NCBI GenBank assembly: GCA_963556145.1 | Contig: OY744465.1 | Location: 3,100,001-3,164,000, forward strand | Reading direction: 5' to 3' | From: Hygrocybe punicea | Lineage: Eukaryota > Basidiomycota > Agaricomycetes > Agaricales > Hygrophoraceae | DNA: 64,000 nucleotides | Part shown: piece by piece, positions 20,879-31,030 of the stretch | Position numbering within the stretch: the first letter of the stretch is position 1 | Layout: the number at the start of each line of letters is the position of its first letter | The notes under the pieces: generated by a model | Told to the model about the DNA's origin: nothing | The model's input: only the letters and a program-made list of their open reading frames with translations | The model's database searches: none | Program-made: the position numbers and the translations under genes

Positions 20879-21166
20879 TTGCTGGTATTAGAATATCCCA
20901 ACATAAACATGATTACCAGTCATCAAATAACTGTAAATGTAAATGACAAGTCAGTAAATTTGTATCTAAGAGGTATTGTATATGTTGGAGGATATCACTC
21001 TACATCTCAATTCATATCAGAAGATGGCACAATTTGGTATCATGATGGTATGACAACTGGAGCAACATGTAAGCAAGATGGTCACATTGGTATCATGTCA
21101 GATGATGGTTTTAAAAGATATGAAGATAAAATTCTTGTGCTAGCAGTTTATGCTCAAAACCAGTAA
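20879..21166 (+). pseudogene. USP-like protease C-terminal fragment in Hel-A copy 2
   Basis: A 95-codon frame ending in a natural stop, with LYLRGIVYVGGYHSTSQF and IWYHDGM matching the His-box and Asp region of the replicase protease domain. The catalytic Cys part is absent. It is the last coding piece of an otherwise deleted replicase and fits Hel-A being an internal-deletion derivative of an autonomous element. Confidence 0.6.
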
Positions 21167-21736
21167 TTTAATATAATTGAGGACTATTGGGTGGGAAAGT
21201 GGGACATTCAGAATTTTCACCATTTGTAAATTCATATTGGACATCAAAATTGAAGGAAATCTTCAGGGTGGGAAAGTGGGCCATTAAATATAGGAATGTT
21301 ATAAATACATTACATGATGTCAAACACTTAAGTTCTTATTGTTACTTATTGCCCGAGCACTGATAAGTAATGGTAACAGTGGTAGTAGTAAATGCCAGGA
21401 TAAACTGTTGTATAACTGACATTCAGTCCACTACAATGTTGGTTGACTAGTAATATACAAGTATGGCAGGAACAAGTGTCAATAATATTGTCCAAGAGAT
21501 TAGTAGTCCCTTGATCAAAGGCCCCAACTAAGGACAAGTAGTACATTGTTACTAACAGAATGGGATAACATAGAATGTATGATTCCAAATTCCAACAATG
21601 TTCACATATACTATGATTATTCTTGTTATACATTACAACTGCAGATTATGTAGAATAAATAATGGACATCAAATGATTGAATAGAACCAAGAAGAACTCG
21701 TTCATGCCACGCTTGTGATGGCCCACTTCCCCAAGT

Positions 21737-22188
21737 ATGTCTTGCTCAGATTATAGTTAATAGACAATGGCACAGATGTCAATTGGGGAAATATTACTAA
21801 ATTTATTGCATTTAACAAAATTCCACCGCTAATCATGTTTACAGTTGACTCTATTGAGAATTTAATAATTAGTCAAGTTATAAACTTGTCAATTGATGAC
21901 ATATCCACTGCTTACACATTGAGAGGAATTGTGTACTTTGGTAATATACATTTTACTGCACACATATTCGTCAACAGGATGGTATGGTTTCATGATGGTA
22001 TGTCAACAAGATCATTTTGCATTAATGAAGGCGATATAGATGACTTTTCAAATATTGATTTATTGTCATGTAATGGTAATAATGCTGTACTTTTGATATA
22101 TGCTCAATGTTAATATTTGTTCTCATTGCTAAAAAGAAAAAGGGACGAGTAACCTGCCATGCAAAGCAATGGCCCTCACCCCACTAGT
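21737..22188 (+). pseudogene. 3' part of Helitron D with protease fragment and element end
   Basis: After Hel-A copy 2, the D helicase frame runs seven codons to a stop. A second frame (21835-22113) encodes TAYTLRGIVYFGNIHFTAHI and VWFHDGM, the His-box/Asp part of the USP-like domain, ending in a natural stop. The region between helicase and protease that replicase C has is missing, so D carries a large internal deletion. The D 3' end follows: GACGAGTAACCTGCC, stem-loop GCCATGCAAAGCAATGGC and ..CCCCACTAGT at 22188. This end cuts the E2 replicase frame on the other strand. Confidence 0.65.
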
Positions 22189-24015
22189 TACTTTATCACC
22201 ATTTTCCATTCTTTTAGAACTTGAAATGTCTGCTAGTGTATGAATGTTGACATCTAACAACCTGTTAGAAATCTCCTGGAATATGGACTTTTCCGCTAAT
22301 AAATATCCTGCTGTAGTGCATTGTTTTATCTGTTCGTGATTGAATGCAATCAATGGAAAATATGGATCTTTTTGAAATCTTTTGTCATGATACATAAGCA
22401 AATGTCTTTTGTGTCTAATATCTGATAATTCTCCCTGCTGATAGGCATTTCCAATTCCACCAAGTCCATATGGAAACAACCAGGGCATCATTTGAGGAAA
22501 TAACTGTGGATTGCCATAAATAGATTCAGGATGAGCTGCATGACCTACGGCTAGAACTTTTTCATTTGAAGTCAAATGCTTTAATGCAATGGCCTTGAGA
22601 GCTTTGGCACTTTTGTTGGAATATTCTTCACCTGTCAAACCATGAACAACAAATGGACATTTTCCTGATTCAACACCATCTTCCTCTTCAATGTCATTGA
22701 TAGCTGTTGACTCTGGATTTTTATTTGTAAATGATTGATGATAATCTACAACAACTGGAGGACCATTTTCTGGATACTGATCAAGATTTCGTTGTGATAT
22801 CTCGAGATCATAATAATCACAATGATTCAACTTCAACCATTCCAATGCAGCTTTAACCTTGTTTCTTCTTACAAGAAGAGGTGTTCTCTCAAAGTCAGAT
22901 TTAGTTGGCTTACATGGCCCTGTATAAATAAATGCCAGAACTTCATCCAAGTCTTCAATGGGTGGAGGTAGAATATCATACACTTTAGGAATAGGATTAG
23001 CAATGATTGCATTTGCTCGCATTTTATGCATCCCTGAAGACACTCTTACAATGCAACGATTGTGTCGTACTCTTGCAACCAGCAACTGTTCTGCAAATGA
23101 TAAATCCATCAACTGTACTGGAACATCTCCTAACCATTTTCCATTTGCTAATGACAACAATGAGACTTTGTTTTTTATCAAAGATTTATGGCAACTTGTG
23201 CATATACTGTGCAGCTGCTTAATTAAGACAGGGCCATCCAAGCCTTATAGGATCTTCAGCAGTCAACTGCTCTGATTGTGTCACACCAGGATTTATCAAT
23301 ATTTTCAAGTCTATGTTGACATTAGAGAGTTTTAATAAATCTTTAATTGGAGTCAATTGACCACATATAGCACATCCTGATTCTGATATCTGATCAGGTG
23401 ACATATCTTGACATGCGTTAGCCATAATTGAATGTTGTAGAGCAGCTGTGAGAGGTGGAGGTGGAAATATGTTTTTGTGTTTATTTTTGTATTTCTGTTC
23501 TGACTTTGCATGATTTAATTTATATTCTACACCTTTTTTTTGTTGATATTTTGTTATGGAATGTAAGTTGTTTACTCTGTATTCTGCACCTTTTGTTTGT
23601 TGATATCTTGTTACTGATTGCAAAATTTTCACTTTGTATTCCATATTTTGGCTTTGATATCGTTTCACTGCTCTTGCATTAGATGCCTTTGATTCCTTAT
23701 TTAACACTTCAATATCTATGACATCAAATACAAATAGATATTGAGCACAATTTGTACATATATGGCACTTGATTGAAGTTTGAATATCTGCCTTATGAGA
23801 TCTAGCGTATGTGACAATATTATGAGCTCCTGCAATGGACTTTAGTTGATCTGTTGTCAATTGTGGTAATAACACATCCCATGGAACAAAACATGTTAAT
23901 GTATTTAACGTGTCACTTCTTGTATCTGATTGTTTTATATATTCTCTGAATTTAAATTTCACATTAGTAGGATATATTATGGAATTTGATATATAAGGAG
24001 ACAGCTCATTAAAGG
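22189..24015 (-). pseudogene. Replicase E2, N-terminal half (autonomous Hel-A relative)
   Basis: Two overlapping minus-strand frames (24,073-23,219 and 23,241-22,189) form one gene with a one-base frameshift near 23,225-23,241. Order: LTTDQLKSIAGAHNIV region, CHICTNC, three copies of a basic 19-residue repeat (RYQQTKGAEYRVNNLHSIT), GCAICGQL, the DUF6570-like block with CTSCHKSL and LLVARVRHNRCIVRVSSG, and the start of the Helitron-like N region (HLLMYHDKRFQKD, PLIAFNHEQIK). The frame is cut at 22,189 by the 3' end of element D, so Rep, helicase and protease are absent. Upstream it is contiguous with a Hel-A-type minisatellite and a Hel-A 5' end at 25,750, so E2 is probably the coding member of the Hel-A family. 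Confidence 0.75.
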
Positions 24016-24019
24016 GCCA

Positions 24020-24430
24020 TCCTGGTTGTTGAAAAAGGGGGCTGGGGCGTGGTTGAGCAGACAGCCGGATCACGAGGTATTGAGCACCCCCGGTTGCTCG
24101 TTTTCAACGCGAACGAGGTCTGGGGGATGTAGACTGGCCGGGGGTGGTAGAAAACGGGGCGGAAAGGGCCGTCCTGCTGGTTGAAAAAGGTGGTTGGTGG
24201 TCGTTTGGCAGACAGCCGGATCGCGAGGGCTTGGGACCCCCCAACCCCTCGTTTTCAACGCGAACGAGGTGCGGGGCGTGTAGACTGGCTGTGGGTGGTT
24301 CAAAACGGGGCGGGAAGGCCGTCCTGGTTGTTGAAAAAGGGGGCTTGGTGGTAGTTGGGCAGTCACCCGGATCGCTGGGGCGTGGGACCCCCCGACTCCT
24401 CGTTTCCGACGCGAATGAGGTGTTGGAAGA
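24020..24430 (-). repeat. GC-rich minisatellite in E2 leader
   Basis: Nearly three units of the roughly 150-bp repeat with CCTCGTTTTCAACGCGAACG, GTGTAGACTGGC and GGTTGAAAAAGG blocks, in the same orientation as the element. Confidence 0.8.
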
Positions 24431-24463
24431 CAATGTTAGTAAACCATAAAATTCAAAGAGAAT

Positions 24464-24600
24464 ACATACCTATTTGTGCACCCCTGACGATTGTGGGCGT
24501 TAAAGTCCAGTCTACCGGGTTAGCAAAATCGCCTCAGGCATTGAGGCGATCTTCTGCTAGACACTTTCTGCTCCAAATATGGACTTATGCATTTATATAA
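24464..24600 (-). repeat. Short hairpin repeat, copy 1
   Basis: Contains AGCAAAATCGCCTCA, GGCAT and TGAGGCGAT, an imperfect hairpin, plus flanking blocks (TGTGCACCCCTGA, AAATATGGACTTATG). An inverted diverged copy is at 25,790-25,925 and another at 36,290-36,385. Confidence 0.6.
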
Positions 24601-25789
24601 TTATTATAATCAAATTATTATGATTCATAATCGTACTTGTGCATGAGTGATTTTATTAAATGATAAATAATTTACAAATCATTACAGTATGGCTACAATG
24701 AGGGCAATACAGGACAGGAATGAGAGGAGGTGGTGATAAGTAAACAACAAGAGAGTCAAAGGAAGGATTGGAGAGGAGGAATGAGCAGGAGGATGAGAGA
24801 GGGGGCAAAACAGGCCAGGGAGAGTGGAGGGAGCAGTAGGGAGGGTGACAAATCAGTGCTGGGACTACAGGAGGACTGACAGGAGGCTGGAAGGGTACTG
24901 GATAGAGAGTGGGAAGGCTGCGAGAAGCAGGTGACATCTGGGTGAGCACTCCATGGTCAATTCAGATCCAGGATAGCTAATAAACCAGAAAACTCACCTG
25001 GTATGGCAGGAGGTGGGTGCACCACATCCATACTGCCCTCAGAAACCCTCCTTAGCACTCAGAATGTGGCCCTGTTGCTCGGGGTGCTGGTGACACTACT
25101 GCCAGTCATTGGTGACCTTTTGTTGCCTGGAGGTGGTTATGGGATGGTAGAGGGGGATGGGAAAGTTGTAGGGCAGTAGGTGCAGCAGGGAGCTGGGAGT
25201 AGAGTCTAAAATGGCGGGATGGGGCCAGAAGGTTTTGGATTCATCTGAGCTTGAATGCTCTTACTGTATGTTTCAGACTCCGCTCAGATTTCAGCCACAC
25301 CTCCAGACCACCATGCATTCTAGAGACTCAGTTATCATGTTTCACTGATCCATTTGGTGGAATGAAAGTTAGTATACATGATATAGAATTCATCTAGAAT
25401 TTACCACATTTTTACTTGCAGTATCTCAACTGTTATTTTCCATATATTCATTACCCATGCATAAAATGGCACACAGGCAGTCCAAATATGACCAGATTGC
25501 CTTGATAATTTTTTTCAGGAAAGCAAGTATCTAGCAGGGTTCACTTGGTAATTTCTGTGAGAATCCACGCAGTGTGAAAGATAATAGAGACTCTCAATTC
25601 TGGAATGAAACCGGTCAGAATGTGTTTCAAACTCAGTTACTATATTGGGACACATTTTTCCCTCAGTCCCTGAGATGAATGAATGAATCACCTCAATGGC
25701 TGAAAATTGGGTTTATAAGAACGAGTTTTCCATAAATGGAAGAACTCGTAATACTTTGTAAATAATTTGACATTTAATGAAATTAATTA

Positions 25790-25925
25790 AATTACAGATA
25801 AGTCCCTATTTGTAGAAGAAAGTGGCTAGCAGGAGATCATCGCAATGCCTGAGGCAATTTTGCTAACCACTTCAGCGACTCTGACTTTAATCCTCATGAT
25901 CATCAGGGGTGTGCACATAGGTATT
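25790..25925 (+). repeat. Short hairpin repeat, copy 2
   Basis: Reads GAAAGTGGCTAGCAGGAGAT, then GCAATGCCTGAGGCAATTTTG and AACCACTT, forming a long imperfect hairpin. It ends with CATCAGGGGTGTGCACATAG, matching the reverse complement of the start of copy 1. Confidence 0.6.
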
Positions 25926-25959
25926 ATACTATTAATCATTAATATATTTGTAATAAACT

Positions 25960-26158
25960 ATATGTCTTATTGGATACACTATGAGTACGTGGATTGAAAA
26001 AGAGCTTTCCACATAGCTGTCACTCAATGTGCAATGGGTTGTTGTCCTTGCATCATGTAACCAGTAGTATTTGATCATTCCTTGATATATAGATCTTTAA
26101 GATCATTGATATCTACTTGGTTCAGACCGTTTATTCTGGTTATGTAAGGAAACATGTG
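25960..26158 (+). pseudogene. 3' end remnant of a gene like 58,908-61,642
   Basis: Bases 26,002-26,085 align with 61,566-61,650 at about 85% identity, including the last codons (ASCNQ-stop against ASCNE-stop) and part of the 3' flank. No other exon is visible upstream. The copia element starts at 26,164, just after it. This shows that the gene family at 58.9-61.6 kb is itself repeated in the genome. Confidence 0.6.
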
Positions 26159-26163
26159 CTTAT

Positions 26164-26390
26164 TTTTTAAATAAACTGGTAGGAGGTCACTGTGAATACT
26201 AATATATTGTGTGATACAAAACTACACTACTCACCTGGTAGGAGGTCACTGTGAATACTGAGGATACACAGTGAGCTCCCCACCAGGTTTGACCGCTTTG
26301 GGACAAATAGATACAAACAATCAGCCACAATCTTCGAAATCTACTAAGTCCATACTCTCTTGTGGTAGAGTGACTCATCACAACCTAACA
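26164..26390 (-). repeat. 3' LTR of the copia element
   Basis: Identical over 227 bp to the other LTR. On the minus strand it begins TGTTAGGTTG after the polypurine tract. The last codons of pol run 47 bp into it. It contains a direct repeat of GGTAGGAGGTCACTGTGAAT. Confidence 0.95.
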
Positions 26391-28278
26391 CTCCCTCTTG
26401 ATCAGGCAACTCTACAAGTTTCTCAATCCCCAACATTTCCACCATAGCAATCACCTTAGGCCGGCCAAGAGCTTTAGTCAAGATGTCTGCAGGCATATCA
26501 TCTGTCCTGACATGCATCACATTAATGTTGCCCTTCTCCACTTCATCACGCAACCAGTAGAACCGCAGATCCAAGTGTTTCATGCGTCCATGATGCTCAG
26601 GATTCTTGGCAACAGATATTGCAGATTGGTTATCAATGAGAAGTGGTGAGGAGGTGGTGATGGTGTATCCCAGTTCAGTGAACAGATTCCGCAACCAAAG
26701 GATTTCCTGGCCAGCAGAGGTTGATGCAACATACTCTGCTTCTGTGGTTGACAGCGCAACAATCCCTTGAAGCTTGCTTGACCAGCTGATTGCACCAGTG
26801 CCCATCTTCACCACATAACCACTTGTGGATCGTCCATTGTCAGGATTGCCACCATGGTCTGCATCGGTGTAAGTGGTGAACAATTGAGTGGATGTGGGAT
26901 CAGGTGCATAGGTAAGCTTGAGGTCAAGAGTGCCTTTGAGGTAGCGGAAGAGATGTTTCACTGCTTTCCAGTGGGTCATTCCAGGATTCTTGTTGAACCG
27001 GGCAAGTACACCAACAGCATAGGCAATGTCAGGACGAGTAGCAGTGGCAAGATACATCAATGCACCAACTGCTTGGAGGTATGGAACAGCACGCATCTCC
27101 TCAATGTCTTTGGAGGATGTAGGAGACATGTCATTGCTGAGTTTCAAGCCAGGATCCATGGGAGTGCTGAGTGAGTTGCAATCAGAGAGTCCAAAGCGTT
27201 CCAGCAGAGTGAGAATGTACTGGCGCTGAGAAAGTGATAGAGTGTGCTTGGATCTGTCTCTGATGATTTCAACACCCAACAGCCATGACGTGGGTCCCAG
27301 TTCTCTGAGCTTGAAGTGCAACTTGAGTTCTGCAATGACCTGATTGATTTTCTCCTTGGACTTGCAGGCAATGGTCATGTCATCAATAAAGACTGGGATG
27401 ATAATGCGCATGTCCTCCTTGCCATAAATCCAGATGCTGTGTTCACAAACAATCCTCCTGAAGCCCATGGACTCCAACACTGCATTGAGCTTCTTGTGCC
27501 AGCATCTTCCAGCCTGTTTGAGCCCATAGAGTGACTTCTGCAAATGCCAGACCCAATCATTGCCCTTCTCAACAAATCCCTCTGGCTGGCGCATGTAGAC
27601 TTCTTCTTCAAGGGTTCCATTGAGAAATGCAGATGAAATGTCTACACTCTCCAAATGGAGATCCTCAAGTGCAGCCAATGCCAGGATGGCGCGTAAAGCA
27701 GCCCATTTTGGAGTAGGAGCAAATGTTTCAGTGAAATCAAAGCCTGGGCGTTGCGAATATCCTTGGGCCACCAATCTCCCTTTGCGACGCTCAATAGATC
27801 CATCAGCATTCTTTTTGACTTTGAACACCCATCGGCTGCCAATAGCTTTGCGGCCAGGTGGAAGCTGAACCAGATCAAAGGTGCCATTCTCAATCAAGGC
27901 CTGAATCTCATCTAGAGCAGCTTTGTGCCAGAGTTTCCTCTCCTCTTCTGGGCGAGACATTGCTTCAGCATAGGAGTTTGGCTCTCCATCATGGTTGACT
28001 GTCTTGCATGCCCACTCAGAGGTATTGAATGCGTATTCAACTGCTTGATCCCAAGTCAAGTAGGCATGATGTTGGCCTTCTGTGACAAAAGCCAGACCTG
28101 CTCTGACAGCATCAGCATATTCCAGTTCATCATCACTTTCATCTCTGGGCAGGAGATCGAGTTCATCATCACTGCTTGAGTCATGTACAGATGTAGTTGA
28201 TGAAGTTGAAGTTGAAGCTGGAGCTGGAGCTGGCGCTGGATTTACAGGAGGCATAAGCAAGGGATCAGGAGTGGGTGT
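26344..28278 (-). CDS. copia polyprotein, C-terminal part (reverse transcriptase, RNase H)
   Basis: The frame continues the gag-pol reading frame after Hel-A copy 3; codons join in phase at 31,601/28,278. It holds a Pro/Ser-rich linker, the copia-type reverse transcriptase (GSRWVFKVK, VDISSAFLNG, catalytic FIDDM in place of the usual YVDD), and RNase H with TDADHGG, STTEAEYVA and DNQSAI. The enzyme would copy element RNA into cDNA inside the virus-like particle and degrade the RNA. The stop lies inside the 3' LTR. No internal stop or frameshift is seen, so only the Helitron insertion breaks the gene. Confidence 0.93.
   Translation of the reverse strand, partial: TPTPDPLLMPPVNPAPAPAPASTSTSSTTSVHDSSSDDELDLLPRDESDDELEYADAVRAGLAFVTEGQHHAYLTWDQAVEYAFNTSEWACKTVNHDGEPNSYAEAMSRPEEERKLWHKAALDEIQALIENGTFDLVQLPPGRKAIGSRWVFKVKKNADGSIERRKGRLVAQGYSQRPGFDFTETFAPTPKWAALRAILALAALEDLHLESVDISSAFLNGTLEEEVYMRQPEGFVEKGNDWVWHLQKSLYGLKQAGRCWHKKLNAVLESMGFRRIVCEHSIWIYGKEDMRIIIPVFIDDMTIACKSKEKINQVIAELKLHFKLRELGPTSWLLGVEIIRDRSKHTLSLSQRQYILTLLERFGLSDCNSLSTPMDPGLKLSNDMSPTSSKDIEEMRAVPYLQAVGALMYLATATRPDIAYAVGVLARFNKNPGMTHWKAVKHLFRYLKGTLDLKLTYAPDPTSTQLFTTYTDADHGGNPDNGRSTSGYVVKMGTGAISWSSKLQGIVALSTTEAEYVASTSAGQEILWLRNLFTELGYTITTSSPLLIDNQSAISVAKNPEHHGRMKHLDLRFYWLRDEVEKGNINVMHVRTDDMPADILTKALGRPKVIAMVEMLGIEKLVELPDQEGVLGCDESLYHKRVWT
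26391..26403 (-). promoter_or_regulatory. Polypurine tract of the copia element
   Basis: Minus-strand sequence GATCAAGAGGGAG lies directly before the LTR start TGTTAG, the expected position for plus-strand priming. It overlaps pol codons. Confidence 0.75.
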
Positions 28279-28899
28279 TACGAGTTCTTCCATTTATGGA
28301 AAACTCGTTCTTATAAACCCGGTTTTCAGCCATTGAGGTGATTCATTCATTCATCTCAGGGACTGAGGGAAAATTGCATCCCAATATGGCAACTGAGTTC
28401 AAAATCCCGTTTGACTGGTTTCATTCCAGAATTCAGAGCCTCTATTGACTTGCACACTGCATAGACTGTCACCAGATTTGATGAGGAGGATGTCATGGGG
28501 ACTGTCCTGCTGGAAAAAAAATATGGAGGGGATCTGGTATGATTTGGGCTCTCTGTGAGCCATTCTTTGCCAAGGAAATGAGTATAGATGCAATAACTAA
28601 TGTTATACTGCCAATAAAAATGTGGTAATTTCTAACTGTATTTTAGTGTATGTCTGGGTCACTTTTGTCCACTGAAGGCAGTTGTAAAATGTGATATCTG
28701 AGTCTCTAGAATGCAAACAAGTAAGAGTGGTCCGGAGTTGTGGCTAAAATTAGAGCGGAGTCTTAAATATACAGTGAGAGCTTTCGAGCTCAGATGAGTG
28801 CACAAACCTTCTGTTGCTCAACAGCAACATCGTTGAGGGGGTGGTGTAACAGAGGTATGGACGTAGTTTTATTGTCCTTGGTCTAGTACTGATGTCTGT

Positions 28900-30280
28900 A
28901 GCCCCCGCAACCCGTTTCCATCGAAAACCAGGGGTCGGGAGGTCTGAGGACCTCACATTCCCGCCTTGTGCCCAACCAGCGCCCCCCAACGTTTTCAACC
29001 ACCAGGACGCCCCACCCAGCCCTATGTTCGACCATCCCTGGCCAGTCTAGACCCCCCGCACCTCGTTCTCGTTGAAAACAAGGAGTCGGGGGGTCCCAGG
29101 CCCTCGCGATCCAGCTATCTGCCCAACAACCAACATCCCCCTTTTTCAACCACCAGGACAGCCCGTCCCGCCGCGTTTTCGACCACCCCCGGCCAGGCTA
29201 CACCCCCCGCACCTCGTTCCCGTTGAAAACGCGCGAGTGGGGGGTCTCAAAACCTCGCGATCCGGCTGTCTGCCCCACCACCACCACCCGCCCTTTTTCT
29301 ACCAACAGGACACCCGGTCCAGCCCCGTTGTCGACCATCCCCGGCCAGTCTAGATCCCCCGCACCTCGTTCCTGTTGAAAACGAGAAGTCGGGGGGTCTC
29401 CGGCCCTCGCATTCCGCCTGTCTGCCCAGCCAGCAACACCCCCCCTTTTTCATCCCCCAGGACAGCCCGTCCCGCGACTTTTTCGACCACCCCCAGCTAG
29501 GCTACACCCCCCGCACCTCGTTCGCGTCGAAAACGAGGGGTCGGGGGGTCTCCGGCCCTCGCATTCTGGCTGTCTGCCCAACCAGCAACCCCCCCTTTTT
29601 TCATCCCCTGGGACGCCCCATCCCGTCCGGTTTTCGATCACCCCCGGCTAGGTTACACCCCCCGCACCTCGTTCGCGTCGAAAACGAGGGGTCGGGGGAT
29701 CTCAGGCCCTCGCATTCCGGCTGTCTGCCCAACCAGCAACACCCCCCCTTTTTCATCCCCCAGGACAACCCGTCCCACGGCTTTTATGACTACCCCCGGC
29801 TAGGTTACACCCCCCGCACCTCGTTCGCGTCGACAACGAGGGGTCGGGGGGTCTCCGGCCCTCGCATTCCACCTGTCTGCTCAACCGGCAACCCTCTCCC
29901 CCCTTTTCATCCCCCGGGACGCCCCACCCTGTACGGTTTTCGATCACCCCCGACCAGTGCACACCCCCCGCACCTCATTCGCGTCGACCACGAGGGGTCG
30001 GGGGGTCTCAGGCCCTCGCGATCCGGCATTCTGCCCAACCACCACCACCCTCCCTTTTTCTACCTCCAGGACACCCGTTTTCGACCACCCCCGGCCAGTC
30101 TACACCCCCCGGACCTCGTTCGCGTTGAAAATGAGGGGTCAGGGGGGTCTCAGGCCCTCGGATTCCGGCTGTCTGCCCAACCACCCCCCCCCCGTTTTCA
30201 CTCACCATGTCACCCCGTCCCACACCCCTCATCTAGATCCCCGTACCCTGTTTCTCTTGAAAACGCGAAGTTGGGGGTGT
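28900..30280 (+). repeat. GC-rich minisatellite in Hel-A copy 3
   Basis: About nine units of roughly 150 bp, the longest array in the window. Each unit contains a CCTCGTT..AACGAGG hairpin and the blocks described for copy 1. Compared with copy 1 it has about two more units. Confidence 0.87.
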
Positions 30281-30391
30281 CCGGCCTTCCATTTTTGACT
30301 CATATATTTACTTATATTTAATTATTCAATAGAAATTAAATATTATATAATGAATTTCCAAATTTATCTTTGAAATCTATATGCTACACTT

Positions 30392-30637
30392 GTGACACAT
30401 CATCTGCTAGTGCATAACATGCTATTCTACTGTGTTGTGTTCCTACTACTCCTGCTGTTCCCCATTCCCTCTGGTCTCAACAGTTCTCATGTCTGTTTTA
30501 CGGTTCCTTTCTTGTTGTCAGTGACACATTCTGACCATTCATTTAACTTGTGTTGCATGACAGGCCAATGTGAATGCCAATGCATCATTGCATATGTGAT
30601 TTCTTCACAAAGACGGGTTGGTTTATCTGATCATTGA
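30392..30637 (+). CDS. Small signal-peptide-like frame of Hel-A copy 3
   Basis: 81 codons; from the internal methionine at 30,419 it begins LFYCVVFLLLLLFPIPSG and ends with a Cys-rich tail. Preserved in all three complete Hel-A copies. Probably the residual first exon of a replicase. Confidence 0.4.
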   Translation: MTHHLLVHNMLFYCVVFLLLLLFPIPSGLNSSHVCFTVPFLLSVTHSDHSFNLCCMTGQCECQCIIAYVISSQRRVGLSDH

Positions 30638-30772
30638 TTGAAGCACCAGAAATCTCTGGTGGCCTTGTTTACATGGTACACGGCTCGGTCCACTATGTAA
30701 TGTTTCAATTATCCGTACCATATACCATACAAAACACCTGAGTTGCTGGTATTATAATATCCCAACATAAAT

Positions 30773-31030
30773 ATGATTACCAGCCATCAAATAACTGTAA
30801 ATGTAAATGACAAGTCAGTAAATTTGTATCTAAGAGGTATTGTATATGTTGGAGGATATCACTCTACATCTCAATTCATATCAGAAGATGGCACAATTTG
30901 GTATCATGATGGTATGACAACTGGAGCAACATGTAAGCAAGATGGTCACATTGGTATCATGTCAGATGATGGTTTTAAAAGATATGAAAATAAAATTCTT
31001 GTGCTAGCAGTTTATGCTCAAAACCAGTAA
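30773..31030 (+). pseudogene. USP-like protease C-terminal fragment in Hel-A copy 3
   Basis: An 85-codon frame with LYLRGIVYVGGYHSTSQF and IWYHDGM and a natural stop. It matches the last 75 residues of replicase C. The upstream frame is open to about 30,740. It lacks the Cys box. Confidence 0.6.

Larger units (their letters stand above)
18870..21736 (+). mobile_element. Hel-A copy 2, inserted in Helitron D helicase
   Basis: Starts TACGAGTTCTTCCAT with its terminal palindrome and ends with AAGAACTCGTTCATGCC, the stem-loop GCCACGCTTGTGATGGC and CTTCCCCAAGT. At 2867 bp it is the shortest complete Hel-A here, because its minisatellite is shorter. It is free of the two MITEs of copy 1. The helicase frame of D on both sides joins in frame without duplication. 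It lies in opposite orientation to copy 1, so the two copies flank the replicase like long inverted repeats, but each has its own insertion site. Confidence 0.85.
24016..25750 (-). mobile_element. 5' region and 5' end of Helitron E2 (Hel-A type)
   Basis: The 5' terminal palindrome of Hel-A (TACGAGTTCTTCCAT / ATGGAAAACTCGT) lies at 25,720-25,750 on the minus strand, followed by the conserved Hel-A 5' region (to about 25,240). The interval 24,600-25,240 is a purine-rich stretch not shared with other copies and has no gene. Minisatellite units occupy 24,020-24,430. The replicase frame of E2 follows directly, so this is read as the leader of an autonomous Hel-A element. Confidence 0.65.

Noticed and set aside
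7771..21736. Hel-A copies 1 and 2 as long terminal inverted repeats of one 14-kb transposon around the replicase
   Set aside because: Each copy has its own complete 5' and 3' ends and its own insertion site: copy 1 interrupts replicase C and copy 2 interrupts helicase D, both with in-frame empty sites. A third identical unit stands alone inside copia.
28900..30280. CRISPR-like array
   Set aside because: Units are contiguous 150-bp tandem repeats with no short repeat/unique spacer alternation, and the DNA is eukaryotic.
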